From Vibrio quintilis (GTDB taxonomy: Bacteria; Pseudomonadota; Gammaproteobacteria; Enterobacterales; Vibrionaceae): DNA of 64,000 nt. Below the pieces are notes generated by a model. The model saw only the letters and a list, made by a program, of their open reading frames with translations, ran no database searches and was not told where the DNA came from. Below, piece by piece: positions 26,629 through 37,552 of this stretch. The DNA is taken from NCBI RefSeq assembly GCF_024529975.1, contig NZ_AP024897.1, forward strand, positions 3,162,001-3,226,000. Reading direction: 5' to 3'. The position numbers and the translations under genes are program-made. Within the stretch, counting starts at the first letter, position 1. Each line of letters begins with the position of its first letter.

Positions 26629-28275
26629 CTATACACCGGCGTTGATAAAGATCCGGTTGACTATCTCCTGAGCTTCAGACTCAATCTGCTTCAAATGGCT
26701 CTCCCCTTTGAAGCTCTCACAATAAATCTTATAAATATCTTCTGTACCGGAAGGACGGGCTGCAAACCAGCCAAAGTCAGTGGTGACTTTCAACCCCCCA
26801 ATTGCTGCACCGTTACCAGGTGCATGAGTCAGACGTGCTGTAATCGGATCTCCGGCCAATGTCTCGGCGGAAACCATCTCCGGGGACATTTTCTTCAACA
26901 CGTCTTTCTGAGGCGCAGAAGCCGCCGCCTGAATGCGGTTATACAGAGACTCTCCGTGTTTTGCTGCCAGCTCTTCATAATATTGCTGAGGATTCTTACC
27001 AGTCACCGCTGTGATTTCAGCAGCAAGTAAGCAAAGGATAATCCCATCTTTATCTGTCGCCCATGGTGTACCATCAAATCTGAGCAGAGACGCTCCCGCG
27101 CTCTCTTCACCAGCGAACCCAAATTTTCCCTGGAATAAGCCATCAACAAACCATTTAAATCCAACCGGAACTTCACAGAGCTCCCGGCCTAAATCTGCAA
27201 CAACCCGATCAATCAAAGCACTGGATACCAGAGTCTTACCGACAGCCACCCTCTGATCCCAGTTACGGTGACGGAAAAGGTAATCAATACACACAGCCAG
27301 GAAGTGGTTAGGATTCATTAATCCTTTTGGGGTCACAATGCCATGACGGTCATAATCAGGATCATTACCAAACGCTAAGTCATACTCATCTTTCAGCGCC
27401 AGAAGCCCTGCCATTGCATAAGGTGATGAGCAATCCATCCGGATCACACCATCTTTATCCAGTGTCATAAACTGAAATGTGGGATCAACAGCCTCATTCA
27501 CCAAATGTAAGTTCAGCTTGTAGGTCGCTGCAATTTGTCGCCAGTACTCAATCCCGCTGCCACCCAGTGGATCAATACCAATCTTCAGGTTTGCTTTCTG
27601 AATTGCATCGATGTCAATAACATTCACTAAATCATCAACATATGGGGAAATCAGATCCTGCTCGACATACAAAACTGAAGTAACAGCCCTTTCATAAGGA
27701 ATACGCTTCACAGCACTTAAACGCCCGGCAATAATCTCATTCGCCCGCGACTCTATTGCCTGAGTAATTTCTGCCTCAGCAGGTCCGCCATGAGGAGGAT
27801 TATATTTAATACCACCATCCTGAGGCGGGTTATGAGATGGGGTAATCACAATGCCATCAGACAATACATCCGGATAAGTGCGGTTGAATGTTAATATCGC
27901 ATGAGAAATTCCGGGGGTTGGCGTATAACTTTTTCCCTCTTGAGCAATCACACCGACATTATTTGCAATTAATACCTCTACAACACTGGAAAAAGCTGAC
28001 TCAGATAAAGCATGCGTGTCCTTCCCGATAAATAATGGCCCTTCAATACCACGCAGCGCACGCACTTCAACAATTGCCTGAGTAATTGCTAAGATGTGTG
28101 CTTCATTAAATGTGCATTTGCATGATGAGCCACGGTGGCCGGAGGTACCAAATTCGACTTGATGGCTCTGATTTGAAGGGTCGGGTTGAAGCCGGTAATA
28201 ATCAGACATAAGCGCAGGAATATTGTTTAAATCTCCCTGCTGTGCTTTTTGTCCTGCACGAGGGTGAATCGCCAT
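26629..28275 (-). CDS. pgm: phosphoglucomutase (alpha-D-glucose type)
   Basis: 548 residues, full length. The phosphoserine loop is [12 protein letters not shown], the metal loop [10 protein letters not shown], the sugar loop GEESAGAS, and the phosphate loop [12 protein letters not shown]. It interconverts glucose 1- and 6-phosphate. Immediately downstream of seqA on the same strand, as in related genomes. Confidence 0.97.
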   Translation of the reverse strand: MAIHPRAGQKAQQGDLNNIPALMSDYYRLQPDPSNQSHQVEFGTSGHRGSSCKCTFNEAHILAITQAIVEVRALRGIEGPLFIGKDTHALSESAFSSVVEVLIANNVGVIAQEGKSYTPTPGISHAILTFNRTYPDVLSDGIVITPSHNPPQDGGIKYNPPHGGPAEAEITQAIESRANEIIAGRLSAVKRIPYERAVTSVLYVEQDLISPYVDDLVNVIDIDAIQKANLKIGIDPLGGSGIEYWRQIAATYKLNLHLVNEAVDPTFQFMTLDKDGVIRMDCSSPYAMAGLLALKDEYDLAFGNDPDYDRHGIVTPKGLMNPNHFLAVCIDYLFRHRNWDQRVAVGKTLVSSALIDRVVADLGRELCEVPVGFKWFVDGLFQGKFGFAGEESAGASLLRFDGTPWATDKDGIILCLLAAEITAVTGKNPQQYYEELAAKHGESLYNRIQAAASAPQKDVLKKMSPEMVSAETLAGDPITARLTHAPGNGAAIGGLKVTTDFGWFAARPSGTEDIYKIYCESFKGESHLKQIESEAQEIVNRIFINAGV

Positions 28276-28343
28276 ATGACATCCTTTGTTTCAAAATTAA
28301 GAAAAAGCCTTATCCAGACAGATAAGGCCATCGGTATCCTAAA

Positions 28344-28907
28344 TTAAAGCGCATTTATCACTTTTTCTGTAATTTCTGCCGGGAAATTCATCCGGCTCAT
28401 TACCTGTTCGACCATTTGCTGCTTACGGCTGGTGTTATTATTTGTAATGACCCAAAATGGCGTATGGGGGATGGCTTTTGGCTTTGTTGTTTTTCCGTGT
28501 TCCAGCAGCGTTTGTTCATTGTCTGCAAAGTAAACCCGCTTTCTGCCTTTAACCTGCGTCGCTTCTGAGAAGCTTTCAGAATCAACTGAATAAAGTACAG
28601 AAAGAACCAGTAAAAACCGGTCAATCACTTTACGCTGCTCAGCAAATTCATCCGAGAGCAGCAGTTCTCTTATCATTCTCACACCGGATTCTTTATTGTC
28701 ATTTCCGGCCTCTTTACTGACAACAATACCTTGGGGTTGACTCTTGTCCGGAGAAACACCTGTCTCAGGAGTTTCAGAAATAAACGGTTCATTCCCGGTA
28801 TCAGTATTTAGCAAGCGGCGCAAAATATCAGAAGCGCTTTCCCCGATATGACGGGTCTGACTTGCAATGTAACGATAGATTTCCTCATCAACCTCAATTG
28901 TTTTCAT
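28344..28907 (-). CDS. seqA: SeqA, negative modulator of replication initiation
   Basis: 187 residues. The N-terminal multimerisation part is MKTIEVDEEIYRYIASQTRH with a ribbon-helix-helix shape, then a low-complexity linker, then the C-terminal hemimethylated-GATC-binding domain (RKRVYFADNEQTLLEHGKTT and TNNNTSRKQQMVEQVMSRM). It delays re-initiation at oriC. It implies a Dam-methylating host. 68 bp upstream of pgm. Confidence 0.97.
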   Translation of the reverse strand: MKTIEVDEEIYRYIASQTRHIGESASDILRRLLNTDTGNEPFISETPETGVSPDKSQPQGIVVSKEAGNDNKESGVRMIRELLLSDEFAEQRKVIDRFLLVLSVLYSVDSESFSEATQVKGRKRVYFADNEQTLLEHGKTTKPKAIPHTPFWVITNNNTSRKQQMVEQVMSRMNFPAEITEKVINAL

Positions 28908-29209
28908 TCGCTTTTCACAATCTCTACGTTAAAACTCTCTGGAATTATATACCTAAATAACATGAAGATGCGAGTCTGTGCAATCGGCCGCTGACACAAA
29001 CGACTCATCCATCTCAATTTGTACACACTCATTAAATAATCACCGGGATACAGACGATAAAAAGTTTCAGAAAGATATGAACAACAGGATCACCACTCTT
29101 TTGGTCACGTCACTGACATGAAATGATATCCTGACGAGAATATCGGTTGAAAACCAGCAACGAATGGTGCATTTTTATTTCCCCGGAAAAAACCAGACTC
29201 AAATAAAGC
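28908..29209. other. seqA / ybfF divergent promoter region with a repeat fragment
   Basis: About 300 bp. It contains one end of the intergenic repeat family (28947-28975) and otherwise AT-rich DNA that must carry the seqA and esterase promoters. No ORF seen. Confidence 0.5.
28947..28975. repeat. single end of the ATATACCC repeat family
   Basis: ATATACCTAAATAACATGAA followed by GATGCGAG matches the left end of the 6392-6610 element at most positions. No matching right end was found within 250 bp, so this is a solo or decayed end. Confidence 0.6.
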
Positions 29210-29980
29210 ATGTCAGCACTACTTCATTATAAAGTGGAAGGAAGCGGTACACCGCTGCTCCTGATTCACGGACTATTCGGTAATCTCGATAATTTAGGCG
29301 GACTGTCCCGCGACCTGAAAGAAGATTATCAGGTCATCCGGGTTGATCTGAGAAACCACGGTTTGTCATTCCACTCGGATCAACATAATTATGAGCTTAT
29401 GGCCGGAGATGTGGCTCAATTACTTCAGTCACTTGAACTATCTGATGTCATCGTTGTGGGCCATTCCATGGGAGGAAAAGTGGCGATGAAACTCGCTGCT
29501 GAGCACCCGAAACTGGTCCGTTCCCTGATCGTCATGGATATGGCCCCGGTCAGATACGATCAACACCGGCACGATAATGTTTTCGCCGGACTATTTGCCG
29601 TACAGGAACGTCGTCCTTCCGACAGAGAAGAAGCAATGGATATTCTGGCTCAACATATCGAAATGCTTTCGGTCAGACAGTTTCTGGGAAAATCTCTGTA
29701 TAAAGAAAACAATACCATCCGACAGCGTTTCAATGTCAACGCTTTGTTTGCGAATTACCAATCGATTCTGGACTGGCATCCGGTTCAACCGGTCCGCAAG
29801 CCAGTATTGTTTCTCAAAGGTGCAGACTCAGATTATATTACTCAGGATGCACAAGCAGCGATTCAGCAGCAGTTTCCTCAAGCCAAAGCACACATTATTG
29901 CGAATACCGGACATTGGTTACATGCCGAAAAACCACAGGATGTCCTGCGTGTCATTCGCCGGTTTCTGGCATCTGTGTAA
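29210..29980 (+). CDS. ybfF: alpha/beta-hydrolase esterase YbfF
   Basis: 256 residues. The nucleophile elbow is VVGHSMGGKV (S86), the oxyanion region HGLFGNLDNLGGL, and the catalytic His is in ANTGHWLHAEKP. It matches E. coli YbfF, an esterase active on short acyl esters. Lies between seqA and fldA, the usual place of ybfF. Confidence 0.92.
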   Translation: MSALLHYKVEGSGTPLLLIHGLFGNLDNLGGLSRDLKEDYQVIRVDLRNHGLSFHSDQHNYELMAGDVAQLLQSLELSDVIVVGHSMGGKVAMKLAAEHPKLVRSLIVMDMAPVRYDQHRHDNVFAGLFAVQERRPSDREEAMDILAQHIEMLSVRQFLGKSLYKENNTIRQRFNVNALFANYQSILDWHPVQPVRKPVLFLKGADSDYITQDAQAAIQQQFPQAKAHIIANTGHWLHAEKPQDVLRVIRRFLASV

Positions 29981-30150
29981 AAGTAAACTCATTGATTTCA
30001 AAGTGGATCGTAAAGAGACATATTTTTGCGCTCCGGCAAAACATTAACTTTATAAAATAACAGTGGTATAGTGCGCGCAATCACAAATGGTCACAGCATC
30101 GTGGTTGAGCTTATCTCTCCAACGTATGAAAATTGAAAGGTAACAATTCT

Positions 30151-30678
30151 ATGGCAAGTGTAGGAATCTTCTTTGGAAGTGATACAGGCAATACTGAAGC
30201 CGTTGCGAAAATGATTCAAAAGCAACTGGGTGAAAAACTCGTTCACGTTCAGGATATCGCAAAAAGCAGCAAGGAAGATATTGATAATTATGATCTGCTG
30301 CTTCTGGGAATTCCTACATGGTATTACGGAGAAGCTCAGTGTGACTGGGATGATTTTTTCCCTGAACTTGAGTCTATCGACTTTTCAACCAAATTAGTTG
30401 CTATTTTCGGTTGCGGTGATCAGGAAGATTATGCGGAATACTTCTGTGATGCCATGGGAACCATTCGCGATATTATCGAAGCCAAAGGCGCTACAATCAT
30501 CGGTCACTGGCCTACAGACGGATATGAGTTTGAAGCCTCTAAAGCTTTGGCCGATGACAGTCATTTTGTTGGGCTATGCATTGACGAAGATCGCCAGCCG
30601 GAACTCACTGATGAAAGAGTGACTACCTGGGTGAAACAGATCTACGAAGAAATGTGTCTGGCAGAACTGGAAGACTAA
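30151..30678 (+). CDS. fldA: flavodoxin FldA
   Basis: 175 residues from the ATG at 30151, preceded by GAAAGG; the frame extends upstream to a TTG but the family starts at MASVGIFFGSDTGNTE. FMN phosphate loop is GSDTGNTE; aromatic contacts lie in TWYYGEAQ and GCGDQEDYAEYF. Low-potential electron carrier. Next gene on the strand is fur, a conserved pairing. Confidence 0.97.
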   Translation: MASVGIFFGSDTGNTEAVAKMIQKQLGEKLVHVQDIAKSSKEDIDNYDLLLLGIPTWYYGEAQCDWDDFFPELESIDFSTKLVAIFGCGDQEDYAEYFCDAMGTIRDIIEAKGATIIGHWPTDGYEFEASKALADDSHFVGLCIDEDRQPELTDERVTTWVKQIYEEMCLAELED

Positions 30679-30747
30679 TTCAGACGACATCAGATCGTCA
30701 TGAATTTTTCTGTGTTGATGTCATTTACCGATCATTTCAATCAATAT

Positions 30748-30791
30748 CAATGAATAACATGATACGGTTCGATTCCTCGTGTTATTCATTG
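30748..30791. repeat. 12-bp perfect inverted repeat after fldA
   Basis: CAATGAATAACA and TGTTATTCATTG enclose a 20-nt loop. No T-run on either side, so not a standard terminator. The loop contains GGTTCGATTCC, which looks like a tRNA T-arm but has no tRNA around it. Confidence 0.55.
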
Positions 30792-30972
30792 CATTACCGG
30801 CAACCCAATCACATCATCCGCGCAAGCTATTTATTGTTGCTTACTGTATATTAAGCATTCCTTCGCTAACTATATAAAAAAGTCATATTTCTGACATTAG
30901 TTCGTATTTGCGATGACAAATGCAAACAATACACTTTTAAAGTTAATGGTTTATTGTTTACAATGTCTAACC

Positions 30973-30978
30973 TATAAT
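30973..30978 (+). promoter_or_regulatory. likely -10 element of the fur promoter
   Basis: A perfect TATAAT lies 55 bp upstream of the fur start in an AT-rich region. The -35 box is weak at the standard spacing (TTTATT), which suggests activator-assisted or modest expression. Motif only. Confidence 0.45.
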
Positions 30979-31033
30979 AACGAAAATAGTAATTAAACTC
31001 TGTTACTGATGCAGCTCGTCAACAGGAAAAAAT

Positions 31034-31486
31034 ATGTCTGATAATAACCAAGCACTGAAAGATGCTGGTCTGAAAGTTACGCTTCCAAGATTAAAAATTC
31101 TCGAAGTCCTTCAGCAACCAGAATGCCAACACATTAGTGCTGAAGAACTGTACAAAAAGCTAATCGATTTTGGTGAAGAGATCGGACTTGCGACAGTTTA
31201 CCGGGTATTGAACCAGTTCGATGATGCCGGAATTGTGACACGTCACCATTTCGAAGGTGGAAAATCCGTATTTGAATTATCTACGCAACAACATCACGAT
31301 CATTTAGTGTGCCTGGATTGTGGTGAAGTAATTGAATTTTCTGATGAAATCATTGAACAACGCCAAAAAGAGATTGCGGCGCAATACAATGTAAAACTCA
31401 CCAATCATAGCTTATACCTCTATGGCAAATGTGGCGAAGGAAATTGTAAAGAAAATCCTGACGCACATAAACGAAGAAAGATTTAA
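31034..31486 (+). CDS. fur: ferric uptake regulator Fur
   Basis: 150 residues. The N-terminal winged helix (LKVTLPRLKILEVLQQPECQ, then EEIGLATVYRVLNQFDDAG) precedes the metal-binding dimer domain with HHDHLVCLDCGEVIEF (Cys pair) and CGEGNCKENPDAHKRRK. Fe2+-dependent repressor, the likely regulator of the Fur-like site before feoA. Strong bidirectional terminator follows. Confidence 0.98.
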   Translation: MSDNNQALKDAGLKVTLPRLKILEVLQQPECQHISAEELYKKLIDFGEEIGLATVYRVLNQFDDAGIVTRHHFEGGKSVFELSTQQHHDHLVCLDCGEVIEFSDEIIEQRQKEIAAQYNVKLTNHSLYLYGKCGEGNCKENPDAHKRRKI

Positions 31487-31487
31487 T

Positions 31488-31518
31488 AAAAAAGCCACCA
31501 TAATATGGTGGCTTTTTT
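31488..31518. terminator. bidirectional terminator between fur and asd
   Basis: AAAAAAGCCACCAT and ATGGTGGCTTTTTT pair around a 3-nt loop. It serves fur on plus and asd on minus. Confidence 0.93.
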
Positions 31519-31538
31519 ATAACTTCATCCAGCAGATA

Positions 31539-32552
31539 TCACAAATAATCGCGAATCAATAATTCAGCAATCTGCACAGCATTCGTCGCCGCACCTTTTC
31601 TGATATTATCCGCAACAATCCAAAGATCTAAGCCATTGTGATGGCTGATATCATTACGAATTCTTCCGACAGATACGGTATCCTGACCACCGGCATCTCT
31701 GACTTGTGTAGGAAAATCGGTGCCGGTGAACACAGAAACATAATCTGTTTGTTCCAGTAACTCAATCACCTGTTCAGCATCAACCGGCGTACAGGTTTCC
31801 AGGTGAACAGCTTCAGCGTGCCCATAGAAAACCGGTACCCTGACACACGTTGGGTTCACCTGAATTGATGAATCATTAAAGATTTTCTGCGTCTCCCAAA
31901 CCATCTTCATCTCTTCACGGGTATAACCATTGTCCATGAACTCATCAATTTGAGGGATGCAATTAAATGCAATCTGCTGACTGAAGGCTTCAGGTTCGGC
32001 GGGCATACCATTCAAAAGTTTTGCTGTTTGTCCGGCTAACTCATCAATCCCCGGCTTCCCGGCACCCGATACCGACTGATAGGTCGTCACATTAATACGG
32101 TCAATACCAACCAAATCATAAATTGGCTTGAGCGCAACCAACATCTGAATGGTCGAACAATTTGGATTAGAAATAATATTCCGGTTTCTGTACTCGGCAA
32201 TCGCCTCAGGGTTCACTTCAGGCACAACGAGTGGCACATCGTAGTCATAGCGAAACTGTGATGTATTATCGATGACAATAACGCCCTCATCAGCAGCGAC
32301 TGGCGCCCACTGTTCCGATAATTTTCCTCCGGCAGAAAACAACGCGATATGAACCTGAGACCAGTCAAAATCTTCAACATTCTGTACCCGAATCGTTTTT
32401 CCGCTGAAACGATACGTCTTTCCTTCGCTACGCTCACTGGCAAGCAAAAACAGTTCATTGACAGGAAACTCTCTTTCCTGAAGTACTTCGAGTATCGTTT
32501 CGCCAACGGCACCTGTTGCGCCTAAAACAGCAACATTAAATTCCTGGGTCAT
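31539..32552 (-). CDS. asd: aspartate-semialdehyde dehydrogenase
   Basis: 337 residues from the ATG at 32552. The more upstream ATG at 32564 overlaps the ribosome-binding site GAGGA and is unlikely. NADP loop GATGAVGE; catalytic cysteine in SNPNCSTIQ; histidine in [12 protein letters not shown]. The length matches the short ASADH of Vibrio cholerae (Asd2) rather than the 370-residue form. It makes aspartate semialdehyde for lysine, threonine, methionine and peptidoglycan. It overlaps the pdxB end by 17 bp. The E. coli counterpart in this position (Usg) is not active; here the active-site residues are kept. Confidence 0.93.
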   Translation of the reverse strand: MTQEFNVAVLGATGAVGETILEVLQEREFPVNELFLLASERSEGKTYRFSGKTIRVQNVEDFDWSQVHIALFSAGGKLSEQWAPVAADEGVIVIDNTSQFRYDYDVPLVVPEVNPEAIAEYRNRNIISNPNCSTIQMLVALKPIYDLVGIDRINVTTYQSVSGAGKPGIDELAGQTAKLLNGMPAEPEAFSQQIAFNCIPQIDEFMDNGYTREEMKMVWETQKIFNDSSIQVNPTCVRVPVFYGHAEAVHLETCTPVDAEQVIELLEQTDYVSVFTGTDFPTQVRDAGGQDTVSVGRIRNDISHHNGLDLWIVADNIRKGAATNAVQIAELLIRDYL

Positions 32553-33681
32553 TTCTTTCCTCAATATGAAAACCTAAATCAAACAGTGACTTCAACCGAC
32601 AGTTTTGTCCACCTACAATTTTTATTGAACCATACTCACGTCGATCCCAATAGTTTTTTCGCATCGCATCAAATGCGCCCGGAGAGCCAACCTTTCTGCG
32701 AAACAACGCATCATCACGACGAACATCGTAAACCAGATGAATTAAATTCCCCAGCGTTGCTTCATCCCAGGGCCGCGACAGGGCCACTTCATGAACTGGT
32801 GCTGTGGGTAGCAGTTTGGTCGGGCTGGCCCATTGATCATACCCCAGAAATGCACAATAACTATTAAAAATCATCGTGGTTCCGCGAGCCTTTCCTTCGA
32901 GTCCATAACCAGCAATATGTGGGGTTGCAAACGCTAAAAGCGGCAACAGTTCCATATCAACCTGAGGCTCAAACTCAAACACATCCAGCACTGCAATAAA
33001 GCCATCCTGTTTTTGTAATCTTAGCTTCAATGCCTGATTATCGACAACCGGACCTCTGGCTGCATTAATCAGAATCTGATCTCCCCGCAGCTTCATCAAT
33101 ACATTTTCATTCATCAGATGATGTGTGGGCCACTCACCATCTTTCACCAGTGGCGTATGCAATGTAATAACATCGGATTTTTCCAGTAACTCATCCAGCG
33201 GTGTGAAATGACGGGAATCTCCCCCAGCTTCTTTCGGCGGATCATTGAGCAGCACTCTGATACCAATCCCGGTCAACACATCTGACAAGTAGGAACCAAC
33301 CTGTCCGCCTCCAATAATACCAACCGTCTTATCAAATACAGAGAAACCATGCTGCTGAGCCAATACCATTAACACACTAAAAACATACTCAGCCACGCCG
33401 ACCTTATTGCACCCGGGAGCTGCGGTGAAAAAGATCCCTTTCTCATGCAACAGCTGCTGATTCACATGATCTGTCCCGGCTGTGGCAGTACCAACAAACT
33501 TCAGCTTGTCAGCTTTTTGCAATAGTGCTTCATTCACCTGGGTCACCGAACGAATCATTAATGCATCCACATCAATCAAATCATCCGGGGTTAAATCCCG
33601 GCCAGACTTAAGTATTACATTCCCTAACTGACTGAATAGCTGTTCAGCATAAGGCATATTTTCATCAATGAGGATTTTCAT
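32536..33681 (-). CDS. pdxB: erythronate-4-phosphate dehydrogenase
   Basis: 381 residues, full length. Rossmann motif [12 protein letters not shown]; catalytic region [16 protein letters not shown] and TPHIAGYG. Second step of pyridoxal 5-phosphate synthesis. Operon with asd. Confidence 0.96.
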   Translation of the reverse strand: MKILIDENMPYAEQLFSQLGNVILKSGRDLTPDDLIDVDALMIRSVTQVNEALLQKADKLKFVGTATAGTDHVNQQLLHEKGIFFTAAPGCNKVGVAEYVFSVLMVLAQQHGFSVFDKTVGIIGGGQVGSYLSDVLTGIGIRVLLNDPPKEAGGDSRHFTPLDELLEKSDVITLHTPLVKDGEWPTHHLMNENVLMKLRGDQILINAARGPVVDNQALKLRLQKQDGFIAVLDVFEFEPQVDMELLPLLAFATPHIAGYGLEGKARGTTMIFNSYCAFLGYDQWASPTKLLPTAPVHEVALSRPWDEATLGNLIHLVYDVRRDDALFRRKVGSPGAFDAMRKNYWDRREYGSIKIVGGQNCRLKSLFDLGFHIEERNDPGI

Positions 33682-33754
33682 AATTAGCCGTTACTTCAAA
33701 TAATCATTATGTTCTGTTGGTCGATTGTACAAAAACTCTGAAGCAGGTTCGACA

Positions 33755-33782
33755 TAAAAAATACCCGGCATATGCCGGGTAT
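33755..33782 (-). terminator. terminator downstream of fabB
   Basis: ATACCCGGCA and TGCCGGGTAT are arms of a 22-bp perfect palindrome. On the minus strand it is followed by T6. It lies 33 bp after the fabB stop. Confidence 0.85.
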
Positions 33783-33814
33783 CGGATTTAGTTCTGTCGT
33801 CAGTGAAAAACAAA

Positions 33815-35026
33815 CTATCCCTGGTATTTACGCACAACCAGAGAAGCATTTGTTCCGCCGAAACCGAAGCTGTTTGACATCACAGTCGTCATTTCCTGCT
33901 CTCGTGTTTCTCTCACGATGTCCAGTCCCTGCGCCGCATCGTCGAGTGTTTCAATATTCACACTTGGTGCAATAAAGTTATGATGCAACATCAACGTTGA
34001 GTAAATCGTTTCATGTACACCAGCAGCGCCCAGAGCATGCCCTGTCATTGCCTTCGTTGCTGAAATTGCCGGGCTGTTATCCCCGAACAATGACTGAATG
34101 GCCTCAAGTTCTTTGATATCACCGACCGGTGTGGATGTTCCATGCGTGTTAATATAGTCAACATGATCAACATTCTGCATCGCCATTTTCATACAACGCA
34201 CAGCACCTTCTCCGGATGGTGCAACCATGTCATAACCATCAGAGTTCGCGCCATACCCGACAATCTCACCATAAATCGTGGCACCACGGGCCAATGCATG
34301 CTCAAGCTCTTCAACAACAACCATGCCGCCACCGCCGGAAATGATAAAGCCATCACGATTTGCGTCATAGGTCCGGGATGCTTGTTCTGGTGCATCATTA
34401 TACCTGGTTGACAAAGCGCCCATCGCATCAAACATCATGGTCATGGACCAGTCCAGCTCTTCACCACCACCGGCAAAAACAATGTCCTGCTTGCCAAGCT
34501 GAATCAGCTCAGAGGCATGGCCGATACAATGTGCAGATGTTGAGCACGCAGAGCTCATAGTGTAGTTCACACCACGAATTTTAAATGGCGTGGCAAGACA
34601 GGCTGACACGGTTGATGACATGGTCCGGGTCACCATATACGGACCAACCCGTTTCACACCTTTTTCACGCAAAGTATCAATCGCAATCGACTGATTCAGC
34701 GCAGATGCACCACCAGAGCCCGCAACAATACCGGTTCTGTCATTTGAAACCATTTCAGGCGTCAGACCGGCATCTTCAATCGCCTGCTGCATAGATAAAT
34801 AGGCATAAGCGGCTGCGTCACCCATGAAACGCATTTGTTTTCTGTCTATATGATCTGCCGGATTTATTTTCAGGTCTCCCCAGACCTGAGAACGCAATCC
34901 TTTCTCTTTAAATTGCTCAGACGCTGTAATACCTGAGTTTCCAGCCTTTAAAGATGCCAGAACTTCCTCGACATTGTTACCGATACTAGAAACAATACCC
35001 ATACCGGTTATTACAACTCTTTTCAT
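33815..35026 (-). CDS. fabB: 3-oxoacyl-ACP synthase I
   Basis: 403 residues, FabB length. Catalytic Cys in [12 protein letters not shown], His in [11 protein letters not shown] and [11 protein letters not shown]. Elongates acyl-ACP and is needed for unsaturated fatty acids. Divergent from mnmC with 128 bp between. Confidence 0.96.
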   Translation of the reverse strand: MKRVVITGMGIVSSIGNNVEEVLASLKAGNSGITASEQFKEKGLRSQVWGDLKINPADHIDRKQMRFMGDAAAYAYLSMQQAIEDAGLTPEMVSNDRTGIVAGSGGASALNQSIAIDTLREKGVKRVGPYMVTRTMSSTVSACLATPFKIRGVNYTMSSACSTSAHCIGHASELIQLGKQDIVFAGGGEELDWSMTMMFDAMGALSTRYNDAPEQASRTYDANRDGFIISGGGGMVVVEELEHALARGATIYGEIVGYGANSDGYDMVAPSGEGAVRCMKMAMQNVDHVDYINTHGTSTPVGDIKELEAIQSLFGDNSPAISATKAMTGHALGAAGVHETIYSTLMLHHNFIAPSVNIETLDDAAQGLDIVRETREQEMTTVMSNSFGFGGTNASLVVRKYQG

Positions 35027-35154
35027 ATAAATATCCTATAATTCAAACTTACCAACACGATGATAACCGACAAGCGTTACAAAAGTGGTCAGCTTTCCGG
35101 GAAATCCGTACAATCGCCCCATCATACTTTATATTTCACCAATGAATAACCACA

Positions 35155-37164
35155 ATGAATAAACTTCAGCATGCCCAGCTTGACTGGAATGAATCCGGCA
35201 CCCCGGTTTCTGACCAGTTTGATGATGTCTATTTTTCTAATCACAACGGACTGGAAGAAACCCGCTACGTATTCCTTCATCAAAACTATCTGCCTGAAAG
35301 ATGGCATGATTTCAGGAAACAACGTTTTGTGATTGGTGAAACAGGTTTTGGCACCGGACTGAATTTTCTGGTTGCCTGGCAATACTTTGACCGGTTTCGT
35401 CAGGAAAACCCGCAAGCCCAGCTGCAACAATTACATTTTATCAGTTTTGAAAAATATCCCTTAAGCCGGGTGGATCTCGTCAAATCGCATCAGGCATGGC
35501 CTGAACTGGGAGAGTATGCCAGCGCATTACAAAACCACTACCCGTCTGCAGTACCGGAATGCCACCGGATCGTCTTTGCTGATGGCGCAGTCACACTGGA
35601 TTTGTGGTTTGGTGACATACAGGATTGCATGCCGCAACTACCGGTGTCCAAACATGGGTTGATTGACGCGTGGTTCCTCGATGGCTTTGCGCCGGGAAAA
35701 AATCCGGATATGTGGAATCAGACCATTTTCAATCAAATGGCAAAACTGGGACGTGAAGATGCAACCTGTGCGACCTTTACGGCTGCCGGATTTGTTCGCC
35801 GCGGACTGAATGAAGCCGGATTTAAAATGCAGAAAGTCAAAGGCTTCGGCACAAAAAGAGAAATGCTTGCCGGCCAGTTAGAACACCCCTCCGGATGGAC
35901 AAACACCCCGCCGTGGTACGCTTATCAAAGCGTTTCAGATATCAACGATATCGCCATCATTGGTGGCGGTATTGCCACTGCAGCTCTGGCTAAATCTTTA
36001 ACCCGGCGGGGAATCAAAGTCTCTGTCTATTGCCAGGATCAGCATCTGGCTCAGGGTGCTTCAGGCAACAGACAAGGCGCACTTTATCCCTTATTGAATG
36101 CGGTACATGACCCACTCTCAAGAATTTTCGCCGGAAGTTTTCTGTTTGCCCGTCAATTTTTTGACCAGTGTGCGATGGATATCCGGTTTGACCATCAATG
36201 GTGTGGCGTCACACAACTGATGTGGGATGAAAAATCACAGAAAAAACTGGCTCCGGTTGCCGGGAGCCTCTTCCCGACAGAGCTGGTCACCAGACTCAGT
36301 CCGGAACAAACCTCATTCACTCTGGGACAACCCGTTAGCGTTGAAAGCCTGCACTACCCGCAGGGGGGCTGGCTATGTCCGGCTCAATTCACTGAACAGC
36401 TGCTAACTCATCTGGAAGAACAGGGAAAACTTCACCTGCATCGTGGTATCCGGATTTCTCAGATCGCCCGGGATGAAGCGCAGCAAGTCTGGCACCTGAC
36501 ATCAGATGATCAAGTGTTCCGGCATCAATGTGTTGTGATAGCGACCGGCCATCAGTTCGATGAATTCGCACAAACCAAAAATTTACCCTTAGCGAAAGTC
36601 AAAGGTCAGGTCAGTCATATCCCGACTACAGAAAATCTCAGTAAGCTAAACAATGTCTTGTGCTACGATGGTTATATGACTCCGGTTAACCCCGAAAATC
36701 AGTCTCATTGCATCGGTGCAAGCTATGATCGCCAAAATACCGATACAGAATTTGATGTGGATGCACAAAGAGAAAACGGGGAGAAACTGAAAAAGTGCAT
36801 TCCCGACCAGTCATGGCCTGACGAAGTCGACCTCTCTGCAAACCATGCCCGTCAGGGGGTGCGTTGTGTCAGCCGGGATCATTTACCTTTCGTCGGAAAT
36901 CTGGGAGATTTTGACTGGATTCAGAGTCACTATCAAAACCTGCAGCATCAGGATGAAACGAATGCCGAAACCGTTCACCTTTATCCCGGGTTATATGCCT
37001 TTTTAGGGCTTGGCTCACGAGGATTATGTTCCTCACCTCTGATGGCTGAATTGCTGACTTCTGTCATATGCAACGATCCGATTCCGCTTTCGGTTGATCT
37101 GTTGGAAAGGCTCCATCCGGCACGCATGTGGATCAGAAAACTTCGCAAAGGCAAGACACTCTGA
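35155..37164 (+). CDS. mnmC: bifunctional tRNA 5-methylaminomethyl-2-thiouridine synthase MnmC
   Basis: 669 residues. N-terminal SAM methyltransferase domain (about 1-240) with [15 protein letters not shown] and [14 protein letters not shown]-terminal FAD oxidoreductase domain from about 260 with [12 protein letters not shown], ending [16 protein letters not shown]. It completes the mnm5s2U modification at tRNA position 34. Confidence 0.96.
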   Translation: MNKLQHAQLDWNESGTPVSDQFDDVYFSNHNGLEETRYVFLHQNYLPERWHDFRKQRFVIGETGFGTGLNFLVAWQYFDRFRQENPQAQLQQLHFISFEKYPLSRVDLVKSHQAWPELGEYASALQNHYPSAVPECHRIVFADGAVTLDLWFGDIQDCMPQLPVSKHGLIDAWFLDGFAPGKNPDMWNQTIFNQMAKLGREDATCATFTAAGFVRRGLNEAGFKMQKVKGFGTKREMLAGQLEHPSGWTNTPPWYAYQSVSDINDIAIIGGGIATAALAKSLTRRGIKVSVYCQDQHLAQGASGNRQGALYPLLNAVHDPLSRIFAGSFLFARQFFDQCAMDIRFDHQWCGVTQLMWDEKSQKKLAPVAGSLFPTELVTRLSPEQTSFTLGQPVSVESLHYPQGGWLCPAQFTEQLLTHLEEQGKLHLHRGIRISQIARDEAQQVWHLTSDDQVFRHQCVVIATGHQFDEFAQTKNLPLAKVKGQVSHIPTTENLSKLNNVLCYDGYMTPVNPENQSHCIGASYDRQNTDTEFDVDAQRENGEKLKKCIPDQSWPDEVDLSANHARQGVRCVSRDHLPFVGNLGDFDWIQSHYQNLQHQDETNAETVHLYPGLYAFLGLGSRGLCSSPLMAELLTSVICNDPIPLSVDLLERLHPARMWIRKLRKGKTL

Positions 37165-37182
37165 AAAAACGACCTGATATCT

Positions 37183-37216
37183 CCCCAAATAACCTGAAGA
37201 TGCAAATTATTTGGAA
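37183..37216. repeat. short relative of the ATATACCC repeat family
   Basis: CCCCAAATAACCTGAAGATG followed by CAAATTATTTGG. CCAAATAA and TTATTTGG can pair. It shares the ACCTGAAGATGC core with the 6392 element and lies 19 bp after the mnmC stop. Confidence 0.6.
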
Positions 37217-37226
37217 ATATAAACGA

Positions 37227-37250
37227 AAACCACCAGCATGCTGGTGGTTT
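37227..37250. terminator. hairpin between mnmC and yfcL
   Basis: The 24-bp perfect palindrome has arms AAACCACCAG and CTGGTGGTTT around CATG. T-rich sequence follows on the minus side (TTTCGTTTATATTT); none on the plus side. Most likely ends the yfcL transcript. Confidence 0.65.
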
Positions 37251-37277
37251 CCCATAAAGCAAACATAACTGCAGAGA

Positions 37278-37541
37278 TCACAGCCGCTGCTGAAGTTCTT
37301 CCCATAATTGCATGACAATAACTCTGTCAGCCGGAGTCAGTTCAGATCGGGCCTGCTCTACACTGTCTTCAATACGGGCTTTCAGAATCGTAATATCTTC
37401 GATGCCATCTTCCTCACATGATGCCGCAGCAAGAGAAATATGACCTCTTAAATAACCGCCGGCAAACAACTCATCATCAGATGCATTTTCAATACGTTCG
37501 TCAATCAAAGTCAGTATTTTCTCTTCAAACTCAATAATCAT
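37278..37541 (-). CDS. yfcL: YfcL family protein
   Basis: 87 residues, acidic, predicted mostly helical, no cysteines important to a known reaction. Gene order yfcL-epmC-aroC-prmB-smrB is the conserved gammaproteobacterial order, and this supports the name. Function unknown. Downstream of epmC by 11 bp. Confidence 0.8.
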   Translation of the reverse strand: MIIEFEEKILTLIDERIENASDDELFAGGYLRGHISLAAASCEEDGIEDITILKARIEDSVEQARSELTPADRVIVMQLWEELQQRL

Positions 37542-37552
37542 ATGATACTCAT

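Larger units (their letters stand above)
30679..31033 (+). other. fldA-fur intergenic region
   Basis: 355 bp with an inverted repeat (30748-30791) about 70 bp after fldA and the fur promoter near 30973. No ORF of conserved character seen. Confidence 0.5.

Noticed and set aside
30765..30776. tRNA gene suggested by GGTTCGATTCC
   Set aside because: No acceptor, D or anticodon arms could be fitted around it; the flanks pair with each other as a simple inverted repeat.
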